In this document: piece after piece, positions 7,261 to 10,566 of the stretch | Layout of the letters: every line of letters starts with the position of its first letter | Numbering within the stretch: position 1 is the first letter of the stretch | From: Nitrospiraceae bacterium | Lineage (GTDB): Bacteria; Nitrospirota; Thermodesulfovibrionia; Thermodesulfovibrionales; Dissulfurispiraceae | Length of the DNA: 10,566 nt | Direction of reading: 5' to 3' | Assembly: GCA_003170655.1 (NCBI GenBank) | Contig: PMYY01000161.1 | Coordinates: 1-10,566 of the forward strand | Notes under the pieces: model-generated | The model's database searches: none | What the model saw: only the letters and a program-made list of their open reading frames with translations | What the model was told of the DNA's origin: nothing | Made by a program: the position numbers and the translations under genes

Positions 7261-7806
7261 ATGAAAAAAGTGATATTAATGGGCGCGTTGGGGCTGTTTC
7301 TGTTAGTTCTGGCAGCATCCCCCGTGCTCGCAGCTGAAGCAGCAATGAAAGTAGGCCTGGTCGATCTCTTTAAGGCAGTCAACGAATCGGAACAGGGTAA
7401 AAAGGCGAAGGCCGATCTCGAGTCGATAATAAAAGACAAACAGACATCCCTTGAGGATAAGGGGAAAGCGATCGAGAAATTAAAGGGTGAACTCGAAAAG
7501 CAGGGCGGCGTGCTTTCAGCCGAAGCGAAGAAGAGTAAAGAGGAAGAATTTGAACGCCTCACTAGGGAATATCAGCGGACCGTGACCGACTCTCAGACCG
7601 AGGTCCGCAAGAGAGAAAGCGAGCTGACGGGGCGTATCGTCAAGGACCTGCGGACGGTCATCGCCGGCATAGCCCAGGAAGAGCAGTACACTCTTATTCT
7701 CGAAAACGCGGAAGGCCTTGTGCTATTTGCGGACAAGAGCCTCGATATTACCGATAAGGTGATAAAGAAGTTTGATTCTTCCAATCATAAGAACGGCAAG
7801 AAATAA
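7261..7806 (+). CDS. skp: Periplasmic chaperone, Skp/OmpH family
   Basis: This 181-residue protein looks like Skp/OmpH, the trimeric periplasmic chaperone that holds unfolded outer-membrane proteins on the way to BamA. A signal peptide (Lys2, Lys3, hydrophobic 4-18, then A-S-P-V-L-A) is probably cleaved after Ala24. The mature protein opens with the family's K-V-G-L-V-D strand at about 30-35. A long charged coiled coil then runs through about 45-135, rich in Lys, Glu and Ala, as expected for the tentacles. Residues 143-168 (Y-T-L-I-L-E-N, then L-F-A-D and L-D-I-T-D) give the C-terminal strand and helix that close the trimer body. Length is close to the family's usual 160-190. Sequence conservation in this family is low, so the call rests on this architecture plus the position between bamA and lpxD, which is its typical place. 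An open frame back to a TTG at 7159 is discarded because it buries the signal peptide. Confidence 0.92.
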   Translation: MKKVILMGALGLFLLVLAASPVLAAEAAMKVGLVDLFKAVNESEQGKKAKADLESIIKDKQTSLEDKGKAIEKLKGELEKQGGVLSAEAKKSKEEEFERLTREYQRTVTDSQTEVRKRESELTGRIVKDLRTVIAGIAQEEQYTLILENAEGLVLFADKSLDITDKVIKKFDSSNHKNGKK

Positions 7807-7819
7807 GGAGCTGCGATAG

Positions 7820-7891
7820 ATGAGTCGTTGGGCGACTGGCCTACTGCGGCCTGCCGTCCATCGGCTCAATTGCATTTATGATGAAACTTAA
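7820..7891 (+). CDS. Possible 23-residue leader peptide overlapping lpxD
   Basis: A small open frame starts at ATG 7820 and stops with TAA at 7889-7891, fourteen bases into lpxD in another frame. It has a good ribosome-binding site, TAAGGAG at 7804-7810, which contains the skp stop codon and lies nine bases upstream. lpxD itself has no visible ribosome-binding site. The peptide begins M-S-R-W-A-T-G-L-L-R and has four Arg, one Cys and no signal peptide. I recognise no family. It could couple lpxD translation to skp by letting ribosomes terminate and restart. Chance occurrence of so short a frame cannot be excluded. Confidence 0.3.
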   Translation: MSRWATGLLRPAVHRLNCIYDET

Positions 7892-8915
7892 AGATATTAC
7901 CTTACTACTAGAAGGCCAGTTAATCGGCAATGGGGATGTCGAGATATCAGGGGTTGCCGGCCTGTCTGAAGCCGGAGATGGTGATATCACTTTTCTGTCC
8001 AGCATCAAACTATTAAAGGAAGTGAGAGAGAGCAGAGCCGCTGCCGTAATCGTCAAGGAGGGCATTGAAGGCCTGGAGAAACCTCAGATAGCTTGCGCCA
8101 ATCCGCAGCTTGCTTTTGCACGGCTACTCGGACATTTCTATGTGAAGCCCCATCCTTTCACGGGTATCAGCGAAAAGTCATTTGTATCCCCATCTGCATC
8201 GATAGGTGAAAATGTTACTGTTTATCCCTTTGCATATATTGCCAACAATGCGAACATCGGTAAGGATAGTGTTATCTACCCGGGCGTCTTTATAGGCGAA
8301 GGAAGCAAAGTCGGTGCAACATGTCTTATCTACTCCAACGTTACTATCCGCGAAGGTGTTACTGTTGGCTCAAGGGTCATTATCCACCCCGGCGCAGTTA
8401 TCGGTGCCGACGGATTCGGCTATGTATTTGACGGGCAGGCCCATCGGAAAATACCGCAGGTAGGCACTGTGATCGTAGAAGACGATGTAGAAATAGGCGC
8501 CAACACCACGATAGATCGTGCTACAACAGGAGCCACCGTAATTGGCCGCGGAACCAAGATAGACAACCAGGTGCAGATCGGCCATAACGTGAAGGTTGGA
8601 AGGGGCGTGCTACTGGTATCTCAAGTCGGAATCGGCGGAAGCTCTACGCTCGGCGACGGCGTGATCCTCGGCGGCCAGGCAGGCGTCGCCGATCATGCGA
8701 CGATAGAAGCAGGAACGATGCTCGGCGCCAAGGGCGGGTTCATGGGAACGGTGAAAAAGGGCATCTATTTGGGCGGCCCTGCAATACCTCACCGTGACTG
8801 GCTGAAATCAACTGCCATATTTGCGCAGTTGCCCGAACTGAAGAAAAAGATACACGAGCTTGAAGAGCAGATAAAAGCATTAAAGTGCCGCCAAAAGAAA
8901 GAAGACAATAGTTAG
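7878..8915 (+). CDS. lpxD: UDP-3-O-acylglucosamine N-acyltransferase LpxD
   Basis: This 345-residue protein is LpxD, which transfers a beta-hydroxyacyl chain from ACP to the 2-amino group of UDP-3-O-acyl-glucosamine, the third step of lipid A synthesis in the cytosol. The N-terminal uridine-binding domain covers about 1-100 and includes the family-typical G-V-A-G-L-S-E-A-G-D-G-D-I-T-F stretch at 25-39. Left-handed beta-helix hexapeptide repeats run through about 103-290. The conserved K-I-D-N-x-V-Q-I-x-H-N block is at 227-237, with catalytic His236 (His239 in E. coli). A helical tail (317-340), probably coiled coil, ends the protein. Length is near the E. coli 341. Two ATGs lie side by side at 7878 and 7881 and either could start it; neither has a Shine-Dalgarno, so translation may depend on coupling to the upstream frame. 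Confidence 0.97.
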   Translation: MMKLKDITLLLEGQLIGNGDVEISGVAGLSEAGDGDITFLSSIKLLKEVRESRAAAVIVKEGIEGLEKPQIACANPQLAFARLLGHFYVKPHPFTGISEKSFVSPSASIGENVTVYPFAYIANNANIGKDSVIYPGVFIGEGSKVGATCLIYSNVTIREGVTVGSRVIIHPGAVIGADGFGYVFDGQAHRKIPQVGTVIVEDDVEIGANTTIDRATTGATVIGRGTKIDNQVQIGHNVKVGRGVLLVSQVGIGGSSTLGDGVILGGQAGVADHATIEAGTMLGAKGGFMGTVKKGIYLGGPAIPHRDWLKSTAIFAQLPELKKKIHELEEQIKALKCRQKKEDNS

Positions 8916-8988
8916 AAGTCAGAAGGAAAAAAAGATTTAATTCTTGTTTTTTCCTTCCGCTTTCTTGATTCTGATAATAGTATTATAT
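8916..8988 (+). repeat. lpxD-fabZ gap with an 11-bp perfect inverted repeat
   Basis: GAAGGAAAAAA at 8922-8932 is the exact reverse complement of TTTTTTCCTTC at 8947-8957, with a 14-base AT-rich loop. The stem has G-C pairs only near its base, and T6 lies inside the 3' arm rather than after the stem, so a standard rho-independent terminator is a poor fit. The genes on both sides are on the same strand and functionally linked. Partial termination, mRNA stabilisation or processing are possible. Confidence 0.55.
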
Positions 8989-8993
8989 GGAGG
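8989..8993 (+). promoter_or_regulatory. Ribosome-binding site of fabZ
   Basis: GGAGG lies four bases before the ATG at 8998. It selects this start over an in-frame upstream start at 8944, which would add 18 hydrophobic residues foreign to FabZ. Confidence 0.75.
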
Positions 8994-8997
8994 AAAG

Positions 8998-9429
8998 ATG
9001 ATCGATATTAAAGAGATAATGTCGCTTCTACCGCACCGCTATCCATTTTTACTCGTGGACAGGGTACTGGAACTCGAACCAGAGGTCAAGGCCGTTGGTA
9101 TTAAGAATGTCACAATAAACGAACCCTTTTTCACCGGTCATTTCCCGAACAACCCCGTCATGCCCGGTGTGTTAATCATCGAGGCAATGGCCCAGGTCGC
9201 GGGTATCCTCGCATTCAAGTCAGGCATGTCCAGCATGTCGGTATATTTTATGAGCATCGACAAGGTCAAGTTCCGTAAGCCGGTTTTCCCGGGTGACCAA
9301 CTCCGTTTCGAAGTCAATGTCACCCATAAGCGCGGAAACGTATGGAAGTTCAGGGGTAATGCCCTGGTCGACGGCAAGCTTACTTCCGAGGCTGAGTTCT
9401 CTGCAATGATGACGGACAAAGTCCTGTAG
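8998..9429 (+). CDS. fabZ: 3-hydroxyacyl-ACP dehydratase FabZ
   Basis: This 143-residue protein is FabZ, the hot-dog-fold dehydratase that turns beta-hydroxyacyl-ACP into trans-2-enoyl-ACP in fatty acid elongation. The N-terminal L-L-P-H-R-Y-P-F-L-L-V-D-R motif is at 10-22. The catalytic histidine is His48 in G-H-F-P-N-N-P-V-M-P-G-V, and the catalytic glutamate is Glu62 in I-E-A-M-A-Q. Length is normal (E. coli has 151). It sits between lpxD and lpxA, its usual place, where it competes with LpxA and LpxD for beta-hydroxyacyl-ACP and so helps set the balance between phospholipid and lipid A. The lpxA start is only seven bases after its stop. Confidence 0.98.
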   Translation: MIDIKEIMSLLPHRYPFLLVDRVLELEPEVKAVGIKNVTINEPFFTGHFPNNPVMPGVLIIEAMAQVAGILAFKSGMSSMSVYFMSIDKVKFRKPVFPGDQLRFEVNVTHKRGNVWKFRGNALVDGKLTSEAEFSAMMTDKVL

Positions 9430-9436
9430 AATACCT

Positions 9437-10216
9437 ATGACTAACGAAATCCATAAAACAGCTATCATAAGCAAAAAGGCGCAGATTGCCGACGGTGTCA
9501 TAATCGGGCCGTACTGCATTATCGGCGATGGGGTTGTAATCAATAAGGGCTCAAAGCTCATCTCAAACGTCGTCGTCGAGGGCAATACCGAATTCGGTGA
9601 GGGCTGCACGATTCATCCCTTTGCCACGATCGGGCTGCCCCCCCAGGACCTCAAATACAAGGGCGAACCCACAGGCGTAAAGATCGGCAAGGGCTGCACG
9701 ATCAGGGAATATACGTCCGTCCACCGTGGCTCAGTCAGCGGCGACGGTTTCACAAAGATCGGAGACAATAACTTTATCATGGCTTATTGCCATGTTGCTC
9801 ACGACTGCCATGTGGGCTCTTCGAATATTATGGCCAACTCCGCCACTCTGGCCGGTCATGTCATGATCGAAGACTTCGCCTTCATCGGAGGCGTCGTGGT
9901 CATACATCAATTCACGCGCATCGGCGCTTACGCGATGGTCGGAGGGTTCAGCGGAATCGGGCAGGACATCCCTCCTTATACGATGGCGTCGGGGGCACGG
10001 GCCAAGTTATATGGACTCAATGCTGTCGGCCTGAAGCGCCGCGGTTTTGCGGACGAGACGGTGAAGGTCCTGAAAAAGGCTTACAAGATACTCTTTCGCG
10101 AGAAGAGGACATTGGCGGACGCCCTAAAGGCGATCAAGACTGACCTTCCGCAGCTGCCTGAAATCAAGCACCTTGTGGAGTTCATCGAGAAAAATAAAAG
10201 GGGCATATGCAGATAG
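9437..10216 (+). CDS. lpxA: UDP-N-acetylglucosamine O-acyltransferase LpxA
   Basis: This 259-residue protein is LpxA, which starts lipid A synthesis by moving a beta-hydroxyacyl chain from ACP to the 3-OH of UDP-GlcNAc. A left-handed beta-helix of hexapeptide repeats covers about 5-185, followed by the alpha-helical C-terminal domain (about 195-255). The family hallmarks are present: L-P-P-Q-D-L-K-Y-K-G-E-P-T (67-79), H-R-G near 96-98, the catalytic A-H-D-C with His122 (His125 in E. coli), H-Q-F at 157-159, and G-L-K-R-R-G-F at 198-204. Gly170 aligns with E. coli Gly173, the residue that lets the pocket take a C14 chain, so a long acyl chain is predicted. Length is almost the same as E. coli (262). 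No clear Shine-Dalgarno precedes the ATG, seven bases after fabZ, so coupling is likely. Confidence 0.98.
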   Translation: MTNEIHKTAIISKKAQIADGVIIGPYCIIGDGVVINKGSKLISNVVVEGNTEFGEGCTIHPFATIGLPPQDLKYKGEPTGVKIGKGCTIREYTSVHRGSVSGDGFTKIGDNNFIMAYCHVAHDCHVGSSNIMANSATLAGHVMIEDFAFIGGVVVIHQFTRIGAYAMVGGFSGIGQDIPPYTMASGARAKLYGLNAVGLKRRGFADETVKVLKKAYKILFREKRTLADALKAIKTDLPQLPEIKHLVEFIEKNKRGICR

Positions 10217-10566
10217 GAATTATCGCAGGAATGGGCGAACTGCCTGTTATCATCGCGAAAGATGCCAGAGAGAGGGGTTACAAAGTCATCACTGTAGCAC
10301 TCGAAACCCTCGCATCGCCGGAAATGGACAGCGTGTCCGATGAGATACGGTGGGTCAATCCGGGCAAATTTGGCGAGCTTATCGACATCCTGAAGAAGCA
10401 CCAAATCAAAGAAGCGATTATGGCCGGAAAGGTCCCCAAATCCCTTCTTTTCAAGTCAAAGATAACGCCGGACCTTAGGGCCGTTAAGCTGCTTTTTTCG
10501 ATCAAGGATAAGAGCGACGATGCTATCCTCAATGCGATTACTAAGGAGCTTGCGGGCGAGGGGATC
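10207..10566 (+). CDS. lpxI: UDP-2,3-diacylglucosamine pyrophosphatase LpxI (5' part)
   Basis: An open frame starts at ATG 10207, overlaps the lpxA stop by ten bases, and runs to the window edge without a stop; 120 residues are visible. AAGGGG at 10198-10203 is the ribosome-binding site. The start M-Q-I-G-I-I-A-G-M-G-E-L-P matches the LpxI family (formerly DUF1009), as do the A-G-K-V-P-K-S stretch near residue 80 and the K-S-D-D-A-I-L-N-A-I stretch near 105. LpxI cleaves UDP-2,3-diacylglucosamine to lipid X and UMP, the job done by LpxH in E. coli. Its place straight after lpxA fits this pathway. Family members are about 270-290 residues, so more than half is missing, including the catalytic C-terminal domain. 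Confidence 0.9.
   Translation, partial: MQIGIIAGMGELPVIIAKDARERGYKVITVALETLASPEMDSVSDEIRWVNPGKFGELIDILKKHQIKEAIMAGKVPKSLLFKSKITPDLRAVKLLFSIKDKSDDAILNAITKELAGEGI

Noticed and set aside
7820..7877. lpxD starting upstream through a frameshift into the small frame
   Set aside because: The lpxD N-terminus at 7878/7881 already matches the family, so no extra coding sequence is needed.
8965..8986. Internal promoter for fabZ (TTGATT with TATTAT)
   Set aside because: The spacing of 10 bases is far too short for a sigma-70 promoter, and no better -35/-10 pair is visible.
8944..8997. Extended hydrophobic start of fabZ
   Set aside because: FabZ is cytosolic and begins close to the L-L-P-H-R-Y-P motif; GGAGG precedes the 8998 ATG.

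Overview
The window is chromosomal housekeeping DNA from a diderm (Gram-negative) bacterium. It encodes a BamA outer-membrane assembly protein, a periplasmic Skp-type chaperone, lipid A enzymes and a lipoprotein. The order bamA-skp-lpxD-fabZ-lpxA followed directly by an LpxI-type gene, rather than one needing LpxH, is what I would expect in the former Deltaproteobacteria (Desulfobacterota) or Nitrospirota. That placement is inference from gene order and protein style, not a search result. I see no phage, IS element, CRISPR array, tRNA or rRNA.

Layout. Bases 66-596 (+) encode a small lipoprotein of unknown function. It converges on a leftward four-gene block that reads, in transcription order, ROK sugar kinase (4721-3765), lepA (3768-1978), lepB (1977-1330) and ribE (1323-658). 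The junctions are a 4-base ATGA overlap, a 0-base junction and a 6-base gap, so this looks like one transcription unit. The 182 bases at 4722-4903 are a divergent control region. Two extended -10 motifs face away from each other there, TGGTATAAT for the leftward block and TGGTATACT for the rightward one. From 4904 to the right edge runs an outer-membrane biogenesis block: bamA, skp (ompH-like), lpxD, fabZ, lpxA and lpxI, the last cut by the window edge.

How the genes work together. LpxA adds the first acyl chain to UDP-GlcNAc, LpxD adds the second after LpxC (not in the window), and LpxI splits the UDP-diacyl-glucosamine product. FabZ supplies the beta-hydroxyacyl-ACP pool that LpxA and LpxD draw on and also feeds phospholipid synthesis. 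Skp and BamA carry and insert outer-membrane proteins into the membrane whose outer leaflet the Lpx pathway builds. LepB in the opposite block releases exported proteins from their signal peptides, LepA (EF4) acts on the ribosome, RibE makes riboflavin, and the ROK kinase probably phosphorylates glucose or a related sugar.

No new biological system is evident. The parts worth a second look lie between genes: a possible 23-codon leader cistron overlapping the start of lpxD, two mutually exclusive hairpins in the bamA-skp gap, a perfect 11-bp inverted repeat in the lpxD-fabZ gap, the divergent extended -10 pair, and the unidentified lipoprotein.
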